From NCBI GenBank assembly GCA_015227615.1, contig JAALGZ010000007.1, positions 558,001 through 622,000 on the forward strand: a stretch of DNA of 64,000 nt, read 5' to 3'. A program made the position numbers and the translations under genes. A model generated the notes under the pieces. The model did no database searches. It saw only the letters and a list, made by a program, of their open reading frames with translations, and had not been told where the DNA came from. This DNA is from Labyrinthula sp. Ha. Lineage: Eukaryota > Sar > Bigyra > Labyrinthulida > Labyrinthulaceae. Positions 22,168 through 33,601 of the stretch are shown here, in pieces; the first letter of the stretch is position 1, and each line of letters begins with the position of its first letter.

Positions 22168-23298
22168 TTATGAAAGCATCTTTTCAAGAAAAGCTTTTCT
22201 CTCTTTTTTAGAGGTCTTTCCCTCTTTCTTGGCCTTCTTAACTTTCTTTCTTTCTTCAGGAGACATATTTTGTAACTCAAGTGCTCTCTTTCTCAACTCT
22301 TCAGCATATGGGTTCAAGTCATCCATTACTTCCTTGTGCTTGAGTGGATTAAGCTTCTGTACCTTCTCTTCATTTGTTCTAATAGGACGAACTTCCTTTT
22401 GAACAGTGTCGGAGTTAATAATTCTAGTGACATCAGCGTTTTCAATACAAGCTCTTGGTAATACAAACCCTTTCTTCACTTCAGATGGAGTATCTCTAGT
22501 TCCAAATATTGTGTTGAGCTTGTTAAAAGCAGTTTCAGTCCACAAGATAAGTCTTCCAATGTGCCCACCAGGAGCCAAATCAAGAATACTTATGTTCTCT
22601 ACTCTAGCAATATCAACAGCTCTTAGGTTGCTGAAGGTTTTTTCAAAAGATCTATCTTCGTCCAAAGACGTAATCAGCAGAATTCCTTTCTTTTGAACAT
22701 ACCTTCTGTTTCTCGACTTTCCTTTTCCAGTTCTGATCTTTCTTGAGGTATTAACTCTCTCAACTTCTTCGTCTAATCCAAGACCACTCAATAAGGCTAC
22801 AGCTTCCTTCGTCTTCTTGAACTCTGAAACGTTATTGCTCAAAACAAGAGGCAGCTCAGGAACCTGTGAAACCCTGTGACCTCTAGCAATAACAAGTGCT
22901 GGAACAGCAGAAGCAGCAACAGCTGAAGCGACGGCATATCTTCTAGCTCCCAAGGGAGTTGCTCTGTGCCATTTTCTCCAGATTTTGTGTGGAGCAAATT
23001 GTCTACCACCTCGACACATGTTACCAAAAGCTCCCTGTCCAGCACGATGTGTTCCTCCTCCAGGAACACGAGGTATTCTCGAGACAGCTCTTCCAGTTCC
23101 CCAACTTTCTGCTGCGGTATCCATACCAGCACCTTTCTTGGTAGCGTAAGCTTGTCTGCGATTGTTGCTGATTTGACTGTGCACAATGTCAATTAAATCA
23201 GGTCTGATTGGAGATCTCATAACATCTGGAAATTCTACTGAAGAAACAATTTCTTCTGGCTTGGAAGCGGAGAACACTGAAACAGTTGCTCTAGACAT
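22168..23298 (-). CDS. RPL4: Large-subunit ribosomal protein uL4 (RPL4/L4e)
   Basis: uL4 is a core protein of the 60S subunit whose extended loop reaches the peptide exit tunnel. The 376-residue product carries the universal loop WGTGRAVSRIPRVPGGG, then AGQGAFGNMCRGGRQFAP and the KIWRKWHR segment. The globular body follows, and the Lys-rich C-terminal tail is typical of eukaryotic L4. Length matches the eukaryotic family (about 360-430). The ATG at 23298 begins MSRATVSVFS, consistent with family starts (xRPxVSVY). No intron is visible even in this highly expressed gene. It is convergent with CFAP58. Confidence 0.97.
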   Translation of the reverse strand: MSRATVSVFSASKPEEIVSSVEFPDVMRSPIRPDLIDIVHSQISNNRRQAYATKKGAGMDTAAESWGTGRAVSRIPRVPGGGTHRAGQGAFGNMCRGGRQFAPHKIWRKWHRATPLGARRYAVASAVAASAVPALVIARGHRVSQVPELPLVLSNNVSEFKKTKEAVALLSGLGLDEEVERVNTSRKIRTGKGKSRNRRYVQKKGILLITSLDEDRSFEKTFSNLRAVDIARVENISILDLAPGGHIGRLILWTETAFNKLNTIFGTRDTPSEVKKGFVLPRACIENADVTRIINSDTVQKEVRPIRTNEEKVQKLNPLKHKEVMDDLNPYAEELRKRALELQNMSPEERKKVKKAKKEGKTSKKERKAFLEKMLS

Positions 23299-26200
23299 TG
23301 TTGTTATCTTTTGTTGGTTCTTGTATCAAAGTCTCTTTTTGTTTGCTCAAATTTTGGGTAATGTCTCGTTTCGTGCAAACTGACCATTGCCCAAATTTGG
23401 TGATGTAACTAGAAATGCCCACTTAAAACTAGGGCCGACAAAGCTCAGTCCTGACGAGTTTTTTTTTCACTTAATGAAAGGGATACTATTGAATTTATAT
23501 GTATTTTATGAAAATAAGACTTTTCCTTCCTTATCAGGCTTATACCAACTTCAAAACAAGCAAATAACAATAAATTTAGAATGTTAGAATTCCCATGGAC
23601 ATCCCTAGTCCTTACCCGTTGAGACTATACTTCTTATCCATACGATATAGAAATTGGAACTAGAAATGGTCTAAATAAAGCTATGTGTCGTATTTGGAGC
23701 TTTTAGTGGACTATATTCAAGCTGGTGTATCGTCATGCCAATCTTAAAATGTTAGTGAGGTTAAGTACAAATCTACACTTTAGGTGTCTTTGCATCACAA
23801 TGAGATGTACATGATCACTTCAAAATAGCCCAAAGGTATTCATAAAATTTTACCATGATCATAAAATACCAATTTTTATGTACCTTTAGCTGTCCCTTTG
23901 GTAGGGATCTGGAGCACTAAGGGCTACATAAAAGGTAGGAGTACTTATAGTGTCAAAGGAACACCATGTCCTGTCTACATCACTGCTTTATACATTAGGT
24001 TAAGAGCCTAGCATCAAAAAAGTCAATCATGTTTATGTTACATAATCTTCTAAACATTTAATTTAAACTCAGAGTTAAGCAGTGCAAGTTTCTGGTTCCT
24101 TGTATCGGGATGCCGCACATTATCATCTGTCTATTATTATGAAATACTGCTGTTTTACTTTCAGTTATACTACTAATATTGTTTATTATGCAGTTATATA
24201 TACCTTGAAGTTTTATTTGCTAGTGTTGGAGTATTGCTATTAGTTGCTTAGAAACTTATGTTGAAGGCTCTAGTCAAAGGAGTGCCGTAATTTTTGAAAG
24301 CAAAGTCCACATCTGCTCAATGCAATCTGCCATGAGGTTTTTCCAGGTTTTCATAAATACATAGTTATAGGTTTGCTATGTCTATTGCTAAGCAAACTAG
24401 TTACTTGGGTTAAAGTAAACCTAAATTTTTATTTATTCCCCAGAGTCTCCGTGATCAAAAACAAATTTTGTATACAAATAACTTTCCTTTTAGCCGATTA
24501 GCCCTTTAACCTCGTTTCTACTTGTTAAGTAACTAACAATGATTACAAGGTGTTTTGACACTAGTTTAGCCAGTGGAAAATTTGATTTGCACCTAGGTGT
24601 GTATCTATGGGTTTTGTCTGTAAATGAATATACCTGCTATCCAAAAAAGGACTGCATATTCATGTGTAAGTTAATATTTTAGTTCTTAGTATAAGTGTAT
24701 GAGACAGATGATGCAAGTTAAAGCAAGATATAGTTGGAATATAACTATTTCGTTTTAGTAAAGGTTAAAATGCTCTTTCTCATATGGGGATAGAAGTAGT
24801 GGAGGCAATGTAATAACATAATTACCTTTAAACCGAAACAAAGGTGTTAAAATAAGATTAAGCCTTAAAGTGAAATACTTTGAATCTTGTGAAAATATTG
24901 AACTGATGCAAGTTAATTATTTCATTCTCGGCTATTGTTTCAAATGTGAAAGATTAATTATATGGGATAGCAATCTCAGTCCATTGAGCTGCTGGCCAGA
25001 AGAATTACTCAGTGTAGATTCTAAGAAATTATAGAATTCCAAATTTTGAAGGCTCTTAATAGGCAGAAGATTGGTCAATTTCTTGAATAATTTAGATATA
25101 TGTTTTATAGCTAGTATATTTTTGAGCAGCAGTTCCTCTTCTTTACGTGTTGCTGAGAAAATTTACAATATTATCTATATTATAATACTGTAACAGTAGC
25201 AAGAAGATTAGAGTTACCAATGTCACTAATAATAGAAAATATTGGTATGAGAGAAACAAAGGGTTAAAGCTACAGCAATTGTTGCAAAGAGCCCATTCTT
25301 GGGGCAAAAGAAGATTATGTTAAGAGGTTTCTAAGCGATGGATCTAGGAAATCGCTCTTATGGATTTTTTTTATTGACGTTTTGCCATAGGATTGTTTAA
25401 TATGCATAGGTACATTGCTTTAAATTCATTGGAACTATTCCATAGTATTTATTCCAACCTCAAAAATGCCAAAGAAAAAGGAAATAATAATTCGGGAAAA
25501 GTTTTACTGAAAATAAGACAAATGAGATAGTTTTTAAGAAAACTAACATTTCAGATATGTAAAATAACTTAGTTTAATGGTAAAGAAAGCCTAAAAGGCG
25601 TTAGAAATAAGAAATCAAACTCATCTCTTTAGCTCATATGGGTTTGATGTGATGATCTAGGGAGGTTATTCTAGTCTCATGAGCAATATCTCATGGTCTG
25701 GACTTGTAGCACTTCATACCTATGTAAAGTATTTAGGTTAAAAAAGAAGAACCCGAATTAAGTGTTTTTCTAATAATACGGTTTTCCTGATCTATGTATG
25801 CATGAGACATCTGTTTGACACGATGATTTAATTGAAATGTATAGCTATATTTAAACAGAAAGGTTGTATCCAAAAGACTTAAAGATGCTATAAAATACTA
25901 CTGCAAGAGCAAGAGTATGCTTTAGTTGTAGAAAACAAGAAAATAGAGTTCAGCTGGTAGACTCTTCCATGATAAATAGAACATGAGGGAGATGTTTCAA
26001 GCGTAATTTAAAGTAAGAAATCCTAAAAAATTAGTTATTGTTAGTTTGTTGATGTTTTTAGGTACCTGAGTGTCCTTTAGCGATTAATCTTTCAGTAAGA
26101 CGCTAAATAACCTTCGTATTGCATGACATAATTTCTTAGCCCATGACTTAAACTATCTAATTTTTTCGGCGATATAATAATTTATTACTGCTAGTTTCTG

Positions 26201-27520
26201 TAAATAACTAGCTACTATTAATAGCTTAGCACACGCAAAATTGTGTTCAACAATCGTTACATCAGGTTTACTTAGGAATATACTGAATGTAGTAAAAACT
26301 CCAAATTGACATGCGTATGTCATTACTGAAGAATTTTGTTAAAGTTATGTTAATAAGCACTATATCTTCAAAATTGATATTTTGTGTCTCATGGATAATG
26401 TTTCTCAAAACTTCTTTGTAGTTTTCGGGCTTATAATATGTAATGGCTAGAGATCAATAGTTGGAGCCCTAGCTTGTTGCTTGCCAATAGTAATCATTTA
26501 CTACTTAATGACACCTAAACTCATGGGCATTGGTGCCACCTAGGGCTAGCAGTATATCTCGCTAAGCTTTTTGCAAGTATGCTAGCAAAAATTTAGGTTT
26601 GACTATACATTTTGTGGAGATTACTTGAAATATAATCTTAGCGAGTTAATATATGCCATTTCAAAATCTCAAGGATCTTTCTTAAGTCTTAAGGAGCCCT
26701 CAGAGCATATAAAATCAATATTACCTCCAATTCTCTTCAGAATATTTTGATTCTGATAACGAACTTTGAAACACTAATAATGTGAGATCTAAACAAATCC
26801 CTAATACGACGTCAGAACAAAAAGGCATGATTTTCATGTCATGGCACAATTCGTTTGAAACTTTAGAGATGCAATATGTTTAAACTTGTTCAGAGAATAG
26901 TTTTTAAGCTATTAAAGAAATAGGGTGCTAGGATTCAACAGGTTAAGACACTTTTTTATTTGCCATTTACAATAATCCCAGAGTTCGCATTTCTGTCAGT
27001 CTATGTAGCTGTCTAAAAGTACGTAAACAATGTAAGCATTACCTCTTACGACTACTCAATCTACAGAGTCAGTTATCTACAGCGTATAAAGCAGCATCTA
27101 GACACGCTCTCTCCTTAAAGCCCGGATAAATTGATGAAGGAAAGGTAAAATCTGAGATCCTTAGTAGTTTTCTACAGGATTGATGGCATCTCAAAGAAAT
27201 GATCTCTCTCAGAAGAAGAGATGTACTCTATTTTTTGTTTCATCTCAATATTTTTAGAAATATCTGAATAGTAGTGTTGTGTAATCGCGTGTGTTCTTTT
27301 TGAATAGTGTAGAACAAGTGTGTTATAGTAATAGACTGGTCTTATCCCTTGATATTCAGGCAATATATATTTGAGCTATTTACATATCTTATAACTACTT
27401 TTATTGTGATTTTAGTAAATAGCCCAATTATTTTTACATGTATTATATTCTAACGGAAAAATGGAGGGCAAGAAACCGAAAACTGCATCTGCTAGATGAA
27501 CAATCTAAATTTAATCTAAG
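23299..27520. other. 4.2 kb head-to-head intergenic region, nothing recognised
   Basis: This lies between the uL4 start and the first VTT gene. AT-rich throughout, it has only one 60-plus-codon ATG frame beyond its first few hundred bases (27172-27363, minus), which has no protein-like features. No RNA gene or repeat was recognised. Promoters of the two flanking genes should sit at its ends. Confidence 0.5.
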
Positions 27521-28504
27521 ATGGAAAAAAAGCATAGATTCAAAGCAAGCCCAAGAATCTTGGGATTTTTCCTGTTATTATTTTCAATAACTGCTTTTTT
27601 AGTATATGATAATACTCAAAAACCTTGCATTATCAAAGAAACCAGAAACGAACAACTCCTGCGGTTATTCTGCAACAAGGATTTCAAGAACTCGCTGAAT
27701 CCAGATGAGAATGATGATTTTAGTGAAAATTTATGTGTACCCTTATCAGAATTTCCTGAATGCTCACTTAAAGCGTCTTGTTCTCAAGCTGCTTTTGTAG
27801 AAGTATCGAACTTCATTGAAGACAACCCTCTCTTTGGTATCCTCTCCATTGTATTGGCCTACTCCATTGGATCCCTATTTCTTCCAGGTAGTTTTCTGAC
27901 ACTTACTACAGCAGCAGCTGTTGCAACAGGTTTTCCAGATCTCTCTCTCGGAGTTGTGGTGCTAGTTGGGACTGCTTGTGTTTGGGGAGGTGCGATGATT
28001 GGAAGCTCAATAGCTTTTTTTTTGGGTAGATTTGTATTTAGATCCTACGCCATGACCGTGAAAAGGAAATATACAGTTCTTGAAGTAATAGACTCAGTTA
28101 TCGAGGATAGAGGACAAGCGTTAAAAGTTACCCTGCTTCTGCGATTAAGCCCTGTTGTTCCATTTGTAGCTCTGAACTTCATCCTTGGAACCACGGCAAT
28201 TGATTATGATATATTTCTAACTGGAACTGCATTTGGGATTATCCCTGGAACAGCATCGTTTGTGTTTATTGGAGCCTCTATTGCTCGCTCACTGGTGTCA
28301 AAAGAAAAGGAGGTAGATGGAACATTAGTTTTGGATGATACCTCTTGCGAAACTAAAGATACGTCTTCAATAACTAATATTTTGCTGGTGGTTGGTGCAA
28401 TTGCTACAGTTCTAGCAGTTGGGTTTATTTCTCGGTATGCTAGAAAAGAATGGATTCGAATTCGTGATCAAGCTAAGAATAAGCCGAACGAAGAAAAGGT
28501 TTAA
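27521..28504 (+). CDS. VTT-domain (TVP38/TMEM41/DedA-type) membrane protein, copy A
   Basis: VTT (SNARE-associated Golgi) proteins include Tvp38, TMEM41B and VMP1, several of which are lipid scramblases of ER/Golgi membranes, and bacterial DedA. The 327-residue product has an N-terminal membrane anchor (about residues 13-30) and a luminal-looking, Cys-containing spacer. The VTT core follows with GSLFLPGSFLTL, a Gly-rich membrane hairpin, LGRFVFR, then LLLRLSPVVPFVALNFILG, which is the R-x-SP-x2-P-x5-N re-entrant motif. One more C-terminal membrane span and a basic tail end it. It is a close paralogue of the inverted gene at 29360-30355. Which organelle it serves cannot be read from sequence. 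Confidence 0.9.
   Translation: MEKKHRFKASPRILGFFLLLFSITAFLVYDNTQKPCIIKETRNEQLLRLFCNKDFKNSLNPDENDDFSENLCVPLSEFPECSLKASCSQAAFVEVSNFIEDNPLFGILSIVLAYSIGSLFLPGSFLTLTTAAAVATGFPDLSLGVVVLVGTACVWGGAMIGSSIAFFLGRFVFRSYAMTVKRKYTVLEVIDSVIEDRGQALKVTLLLRLSPVVPFVALNFILGTTAIDYDIFLTGTAFGIIPGTASFVFIGASIARSLVSKEKEVDGTLVLDDTSCETKDTSSITNILLVVGAIATVLAVGFISRYARKEWIRIRDQAKNKPNEEKV
27770..28501 (+). repeat. Left arm of the VTT inverted repeat
   Basis: Coding sequence from about codon 84 to the end of copy A is repeated in inverted orientation in copy B (about 29370-30107). Similarity rises toward the 3' end: by eye about three differences in the last roughly 190 nt, whereas the first 80 codons of the two genes share only about half their residues. 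Confidence 0.85.
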
Positions 28505-28522
28505 TTTTCCGTTTAATTTAGT

Positions 28523-29048
28523 ATGTTTTCAGAAAGATTTAAATATAACTTATTTATCTTCATTTTATATTCATCGTTTTCTTCGATATGGTGTGGTAAA
28601 CTGGTTCCTAGAAATGACAGGTGCGACTTAGCAGGAGATATGAAAGGGTATAGATTAGGAAGGACAATGCAGTATCACCTATGTAGAAAGATGAACCAGA
28701 TCTACTGTTTTGTAGATATTCCAAGCTGTTACTGTTTAGGCTTGTAGATGTGAGTGGACTGCTTACTACGAATCGGCTTCTAGATGTTTTGATGTAGATG
28801 AGGATTACAAGAGAAGAGTATTGCAGGATAGAGAAGAATGGGAAGAACATTATCTAGAGAATTGTGTACTTGATAGGTTTGATGGATTAGAAATCACAGA
28901 TTCTTATTCTACTGGTTCAGATGTTCCTGTATATAGTCTTGAAGAGTCTGCAGTAAATTATTGTAACTCAGGGTTTAACCTAATGAGTGCTTCGGTAACT
29001 GTTGTGAACTTTATTTCCTTGTGTGTATTGAACAGCTTATGCTTGTAG
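28523..29048 (+). CDS. Candidate small secreted, possibly GPI-anchored Cys-rich protein (one 28 nt intron)
   Basis: Exon 1 (28523-28711, 63 codons) begins with a signal-peptide-like stretch (basic start, then LFIFILYSSFSSIWC). Exon 2 (28740-29048) continues in frame once a 28 nt GT-AG interval is removed. The joined product of about 165 residues has nine or more Cys after the signal, a charged middle (DREEWEEHYLENC) and a hydrophobic C-terminal tail (VTVVNFISLCVLNSLCL) preceded by small residues. That layout fits a GPI-anchored surface protein. No homologue is recognised. It starts only 18 nt after the stop of VTT copy A, which is odd for a separate gene. The alternative is two chance frames, but signal, tail and in-frame splice together make that less likely. 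Confidence 0.42.
28712..28739 (+). other. Inferred 28 nt GT-AG intron in the small secreted-protein gene
   Basis: The interval begins GTAGATATT and ends ACTGTTTAG. Removal joins two open frames in phase 0. Its length and TTTAG end match the homology-proven introns of DNAJC7 exactly, but no homologue supports this one. Confidence 0.42.
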
Positions 29049-29359
29049 GAAACTTTGAGTCTAGTCAAATTAATCGTAGTCTAGAGAGGGAAATGCAACC
29101 TTGTATACTATAGCTATGAAAAACTTATCTGCTTATATTGTTGCTACTTAAATGGTTAGAAAGAATTTTTATGTTTTCATTTCAATTGCTTTCAGTTGAA
29201 CCCACAGAAAAAGAAGCACATTAAAGAAGAGCCAGACCTGATCTCTTCATGCTTGATCATACCATTCACTTTTAGCTAATAACTTCGTGCAACTAAACGC
29301 AGCTGCAGATCCATCAAAAAATACAAGTTCAAGTTAGTCAATTTTCTAAACATTCAAAT

Positions 29360-30355
29360 TTAAACCAAAAACTCCACCTTTTCTTCGTCCGGCTTATTCT
29401 TGGCTTGATCACGAATTCGAATCCATTCTTTTCTAGCATACCGAGAAATAAACCCAACTGCTAGAACTGTAGCAATTGCACCAACCACCAGCAAAATATT
29501 AGTTATTGAAGACGTATCTTTAGTTTCACAAGAGGTATCATCCAAAACTAATGTTCCATCTACCTCCTTTTCCTTTGACACCAGTGCACGTGCAATAGAT
29601 ACTCCAATAAACACATACGCAGCAGTTCCTGGGATAATCCCAAATGCGGTTCCGGTTACAAATATATCAAAATCCATTGCCGTGGTTCCAAGGATGAAGT
29701 TATTTGCTACAAAGGGAACAACAGGGCTTAATCGTAGAAGCAGAGTAACTTTTAACGCTTGTCCTCTATCCTCAATAACCAAATCAATAACTTCAAGAAC
29801 CTTGTAATTTTTCTTGAGGCTAATCGCATATGATCTGAACACAAATCTACCTAAACAGAAAGCTATTGAGCTTCCAATCATCGCCCCTCCCCAAACACAA
29901 GCAGTCCCAAGTAGCACCACAACTCCGAGAGAGAGATCTGGAAACGCAGTTGCAACAGCTGCCGATGATGTGAGTGTAAGAAAACTACCTGGAAGAAATA
30001 GGGATCCAACAGAGTAGGCCAAGACAATGGAGAGAATGCCAAAGAGAGGGTTGTCTTCAATGAAGTTTGATACTTCTACAAAAGCAGCTTGAGAACAAGA
30101 CGCTTTAAGTGAGCATTCAGGAAACTGACTTGGTTGCAAACAGATTGTTTGTGAAAAATTATTTAACTGGCTCTCACTCAGAGAATCTGTAAAATCTTTG
30201 CTGCAGAATAACCGCAACAGTTGTTCATTTCTGGTTTCTTTAAGCACACACGAATTTTTGGTGTTGTCATAGATTGAAAGAGTAGCTACAGACACAAAAA
30301 GTAGTAAAAACCCTCCTAATTTTGGGTTTTTCTTTAATTTTTGTAGTGTCTTCAT
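29360..30355 (-). CDS. VTT-domain membrane protein, copy B (inverted paralogue)
   Basis: The 331-residue product has the same layout as copy A: N-terminal anchor, Cys-containing spacer with ECSLKASCSQAAFVEVSN, VTT core with LLLRLSPVVPFVANNFILG, last membrane span and basic tail. It ends KPDEEKVEFLV, four residues longer than copy A because the stop differs. From about residue 85 onward the two proteins are nearly identical; the first 80 residues have diverged. The genes point at each other with about 850 bp between. This fits an old duplication with later gene conversion of the 3' parts. Confidence 0.9.
   Translation of the reverse strand: MKTLQKLKKNPKLGGFLLLFVSVATLSIYDNTKNSCVLKETRNEQLLRLFCSKDFTDSLSESQLNNFSQTICLQPSQFPECSLKASCSQAAFVEVSNFIEDNPLFGILSIVLAYSVGSLFLPGSFLTLTSSAAVATAFPDLSLGVVVLLGTACVWGGAMIGSSIAFCLGRFVFRSYAISLKKNYKVLEVIDLVIEDRGQALKVTLLLRLSPVVPFVANNFILGTTAMDFDIFVTGTAFGIIPGTAAYVFIGVSIARALVSKEKEVDGTLVLDDTSCETKDTSSITNILLVVGAIATVLAVGFISRYARKEWIRIRDQAKNKPDEEKVEFLV
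29370..30107 (-). repeat. Right arm of the VTT inverted repeat
   Basis: This is the reverse complement of 27770-28501 with high similarity, strongest in the last roughly 190 coding bases. The arms are separated by a spacer that contains the candidate secreted-protein gene, so a read-through transcript could fold into a long hairpin. Confidence 0.85.
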
Positions 30356-33300
30356 GCTAGGTGAACGCTATCCCTGTCAATCAGCTGAGGCAACTTTCAG
30401 GCTCTTCGTTACGAGGTTGTTCAAAGTTATCGCTCAAACTGCCGATAACTTGTGCTTATATTCCAAAAAAGTTATAAGTGCTCTAACAATGATTATTGTA
30501 ATTCTCGGAAAGTAATTGTATACCTTCCAGGAAATATTGCAGCTGAGAATAAGTCGGGTAGAAATTACCTACTATATGTGCTGAGTAGTCTTGACTTGGA
30601 AACAGAAAAAGAGGATTGATATTCTATGGTAATGGCATATTGTGGTAAACAAAAAAGGTGTCATATTGAGTTATCCTTCGGGTTGATAAGTGATACGTAG
30701 AGAGCAAGGGAAATTCTAAGAGTGACCCATTGTAAATGATATCTTTTATACATGAAATCTATTATTGTATAATTAAGTTATTTGGATTTTTTATTGTTTT
30801 GACTTAGGTATAGTGAAGAAACGAAATATTTTACTCATCTTTCTGTAGTCCACGAAACCAAGTATACTAGCACAACCTCGTAAAAACAGTTGTAAAGGTG
30901 AAATTATGGTTTTTAATCTATGATTCCACTCAAATATTAGTTTTCATGTTAGCATTCTTGTTTATTGAAAATAAGGCCCATAGCTTTGTCTTTTGCATGT
31001 CACTTTTAGATATAATATGTTCTTAGGGAGAAGAACTTGTGATGTATCCATCTGAATTCATATTATCGAACAAAATAATACAAAAGTAAGTGATATTTCT
31101 CAAATATTAAAACATTTTAATTTAGCTATTAAGAATGCTCATTCATCTGTTACCTGGCTTAATTCTTCAATATAGGATCTCTACTTAACCTTCAACGGAA
31201 GATCGCACCTACATATTGCGAGCTATAGCAAGTTTTTCAACATTAAAAAAGAAGTTTGAAATAATTTAAAAAGAAAAATTTGTTTTCAAAATTCTTCTAC
31301 GTGTATTGTCCTTAACTGAATTAGTATTGCTCTTCACGGCATTGCTAGAACTCTCTCTTGTATCAATTACACTTAACGATTAACAATACGGTAGTATGAT
31401 ATATAGTACTCATCTACATAGTGCACTGTAGCCAAGTAGAATGTCACAGAGATAGTAAAACCAGTAAAAATATGGGCAGGGTGATATAAAAATAAAAAAA
31501 GCAGCAAAACTTCAAAGGGGGTATAGTGATACCTCTGATTCTCGATGATATTTTTGCTTCTAATACTAAGAAAATAAATCTTTATCATTTTCAATAGACA
31601 CCATTACGGAATTCAGTCAATTTTTCCTTCTTAATTACCATAATTTGTAATTTTATTGTTGCGAAAAACTACTTAGAAGACATTGTTTTCCTAGTCGAAA
31701 CACTGCCTTTTCAGAAACTTTCCGAAGAGAGCAGAAAGATGCCGGGAAATGTGGATTAAAACTTCATATATCTAGCCCAAAACAAATTTTCCCACCATTA
31801 CTAGAACTAAAGCTTTGAGTATTTAATTTGTAATTCATACTTTTGGTCGATTTTAAGTACAACTAAGTAGATTATATTAAGCTCCTCCATTTTAGACTTT
31901 TTTCATATCTTTTCGCAATTCCCGCCGTAAAAGTTAAAGTAACTTCAATATGGTCCAGTAGAATTATATCACCAGATAAAAATAAAACCCACCTAAATAA
32001 TCATTTTCTGGGGAAATATTTCATTGATTCCTATTTTCTTCAATCAAGCAATAATAACAACATCACCATGGACCTCGATCGGCCTTAGAATACCAATAAA
32101 CTTTGGAATCATTTGTATGCATCTGATATTCACAGAAAGAATGAATTCAAATTCGGGCATATGAATAATACAGAACATATGCAGATAACATTGTCTTCTG
32201 GCAATAATAGGCTGTTTCTCTAATTCACAGTATTTCAACTACACCAAGAATGCCGAAGCTATAAATCATGTCACTGCTTGTTTGGTTCTTGTAAAATAGG
32301 TTCGTTAAGTTAGCGACATTTTTACCGCAAGAAATTCACGTCTAACTTTGATCTTCTCCTAATCTCAATGTTTTAAATTCATGATAAAGCTAGATAGAAC
32401 TATTTTCGCAAAGATCGCCACTAAACATATAATATATATATAGACATCCCCCCTTGAAATAAAATTTTCAGCACAAAAAACAATTTGATCAAGGAAGGTA
32501 AATAACGCATCAAATTTAATTCTGCAAAGCATAGATTATTGCTGATACTAGCTCTACTTAGTTTAATATATAAACTGAGTGGGCTAAACAATTTATTGCA
32601 AACAGGTAGTATACTGCTCAAGGATACCAATAAAGGATCAATACTTTTTAGCTCTTGCCCTCCATGTAAGCAACACATAAGCTTTAACATAGCCATTGGG
32701 TAAATATAGAATTGACATGCAGATTCCACGCTTTCCTAGGTATATTTGGTGTATACGATGATCAGGATCTAGTGGGAAGCAAGATCTCTGGGTGATTTCA
32801 AATGATAAGCATCTCTTCTTTGGGGTGGGGTTAAAAGCTGAAATAAGAAAAAATTCTATTTTTTATATCAGAATTATGTGATGTCCAAACAGTTTATTGT
32901 GAGTTTCTTTGCTTCTATAGCTAAGAACTTACCATGTTTATAGCTTCTGCAACTTGTCAAGAGTAGTAACTTAAGGCCCTGGTTGAGTAAGAAACCTGTG
33001 TTAATATTAACACCACGATAACAAATATTATACCTCTCTTTTTTACGAAGCATTTTTATACATACAGATTATAAGAATAATGCCGGTTTCCTAGCATTAT
33101 GAGTAATTTATCTCGTACTGCTGGAAAAAGTATTGGCGGCTCACCTACTTTGTAATCTTTGTAAGTACATTGGAAGTAAACTTGATTCAAAATCGTCAAT
33201 ACTTGAATAATACTTTGAACGGTTTTCAGCCAAGTAAATAGAATATTTTTGAGGGGAAAAGCACCTGTAAATCTTGTTTCTTTCTCAAGCACTGCAAACT

Positions 33301-33601
33301 GTTCTGCCACGCTTATGAGAACAAATCATATGAATTTTTTAAACATCTTTAGAGGCGATTTGGAGAGACTCATGGATAAAATTAATCTTTTAGTAAATTT
33401 ATATTCTTTTTTCTTCTAATAACTTTTTATTTATACAAACTCACAGGATTAAAACCCATTTTCTGACAATAGCTTTAAACTATCGCTTGCAGCGATTTAA
33501 CAATAGTGTATTACTCTAGATTCATACTATGTATAGAACAAATAATAATGACGGTACCCCTTGTCCTTGAATAGGAGGGTAGCTAGAATTCAACATATTA
33601 A
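30356..33601. other. 3.2 kb head-to-head intergenic region
   Basis: This lies between the starts of VTT copy B and CrtI. It is AT-rich. One candidate small minus-strand gene near its right end is listed separately. A 102-codon minus frame at 32421-32729 starts with GTG and has no recognisable features. No RNA gene was found. Confidence 0.5.
33056..33373 (-). CDS. Possible small protein of about 93 residues with a 33 nt intron
   Basis: An 83-codon open stretch (33056-33310) has protein-like composition but no ATG. Removing a GT-AG interval at 33312-33344 joins it in frame to ATG AGT CTC TCC at 33373, giving a start MSLSKSPLKI followed by VAEQFAVLEKETRF. No family is recognised. An open frame of this size is expected about once by chance in a gap this long, and the splice was found by searching for one, so it remains a candidate only. 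It would be transcribed divergently from CrtI, about 230 bp away. Confidence 0.28.

Noticed and set aside
32421-32729. 102-codon minus-strand frame
   Set aside because: Starts with GTG, no recognisable features, no supporting splice to an ATG found.
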